From Prevotella sp. (GTDB lineage: Bacteria > Bacteroidota > Bacteroidia > Bacteroidales > Bacteroidaceae): DNA of 6,565 bases. Below, one piece after another: positions 6,450-6,565 of this stretch. Position numbers and translations under genes: made by a program. The notes beneath the pieces were generated by a model. It ran no database searches. It was not told where the DNA came from and worked only from the letters and a program-made list of their open reading frames with translations. The stretch's first letter is position 1. Every line of letters begins with the position of its first letter. The stretch lies in the NCBI GenBank assembly GCA_017424205.1, contig JAFPAS010000242.1, positions 1 to 6,565 of the forward strand. Reading direction: 5' to 3'.

Positions 6450-6472
6450 TTATGCGTGAATTTTACGCATAA
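6450..6472. promoter_or_regulatory. Operator-like palindrome, site 3 (distal, longest arms)
   Basis: TTATGCGT-GAATTTT-ACGCATAA is an 8-7-8 perfect palindrome containing the shared TGCGT-N7-ACGCA core. It lies about 140 bp upstream of the regulator's ATG, beyond an AT-rich tract (6420-6450). Together with the 6 bp that follow it shares a 17-bp identical stretch with site 2 (TTTTACGCATAAAGCCT, 6461-6477 and 6378-6394), 83 bp apart, which suggests a local duplication. No promoter reading rightward is visible here. Confidence 0.65.
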
Positions 6473-6520
6473 AGCCTTGCTGTCCAATATTCCGATTTTT
6501 AGGATATAGGCATAAAATAA

Positions 6521-6564
6521 TGCTCTTCTTGTTTGCTTCGTCATTGATACAAACAAGAAGAGCA
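6521..6564 (-). terminator. 15-bp perfect hairpin with downstream T tract, probable terminator of a leftward gene outside the window
   Basis: TGCTCTTCTTGTTTG (6521-6535) pairs perfectly with 6550-6564 across a 14-nt loop. Read on the - strand the stem is followed by TTATTTTAT, as in an intrinsic terminator. The gene to the right is therefore probably also leftward and ends just beyond the edge. The rightward reading cannot be judged because the window stops at 6565. Confidence 0.6.
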
Positions 6565-6565
6565 C

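Noticed and set aside
6380..6565. Leftward 61-codon reading frame open to the right edge
   Set aside because: It runs through the terminator-like hairpin, two palindromes and the AT-rich upstream region, starts with GTG at the very last base and has no recognisable sequence; it is control DNA, not a gene.

Overview
The window looks like a piece of a Bacteroidales chromosome, most likely Prevotella or a close relative. The evidence is moderate G+C with AT-rich spacers, weak or absent Shine-Dalgarno sequences, a textbook Bacteroidetes promoter (TTGG - 19 nt - TAACTTTG) before the rightmost gene, and a PL10 pectate lyase and a C-S lyase with Bacteroidales-like sequences. This assignment is from recognition only; no search was run.

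Layout. Positions 1-2054 (+ strand) hold the 3' part of a MalY/PatB-type PLP-dependent C-S lyase, followed by a secreted PL10 pectate lyase. A 25-bp perfect inverted repeat (2065-2136) separates them from a convergent leftward block. That block (2177-6310, all on the - strand) holds four genes spaced 82-127 bp apart. In transcription order they are: a Nudix/winged-helix regulator of the NrtR type (6310-5618); a two-domain protein with a macrodomain-like module and DUF1810 (5490-4429); a soluble M48-type zinc metalloprotease with a TerB-like helical C-terminus (4346-3075); and an ADP-ribosylglycohydrolase (2983-2177). The last 255 bp (6311-6565) form the control region of the regulator. They hold its promoter, three copies of a TGCGT-N7-ACGCA palindrome, and a hairpin at the window edge that probably ends another leftward gene outside the window.

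How the genes may work together. Three of the four leftward genes belong to, or resemble, families that handle ADP-ribose or NAD-derived ligands: the Nudix sensor/hydrolase, the macro-like domain and the ADP-ribosylglycohydrolase. The fourth is a protease with a stress-associated TerB-like module. I infer an ADP-ribose-centred stress or defence cassette with an autoregulated sensor at its head. No ADP-ribosyltransferase is visible in the window, so the source of the modification would lie elsewhere. The functional link is a hypothesis from gene order. The domain calls rest on motifs I can see. The pectate lyase and C-S lyase look like ordinary metabolic genes with no clear link to this block.
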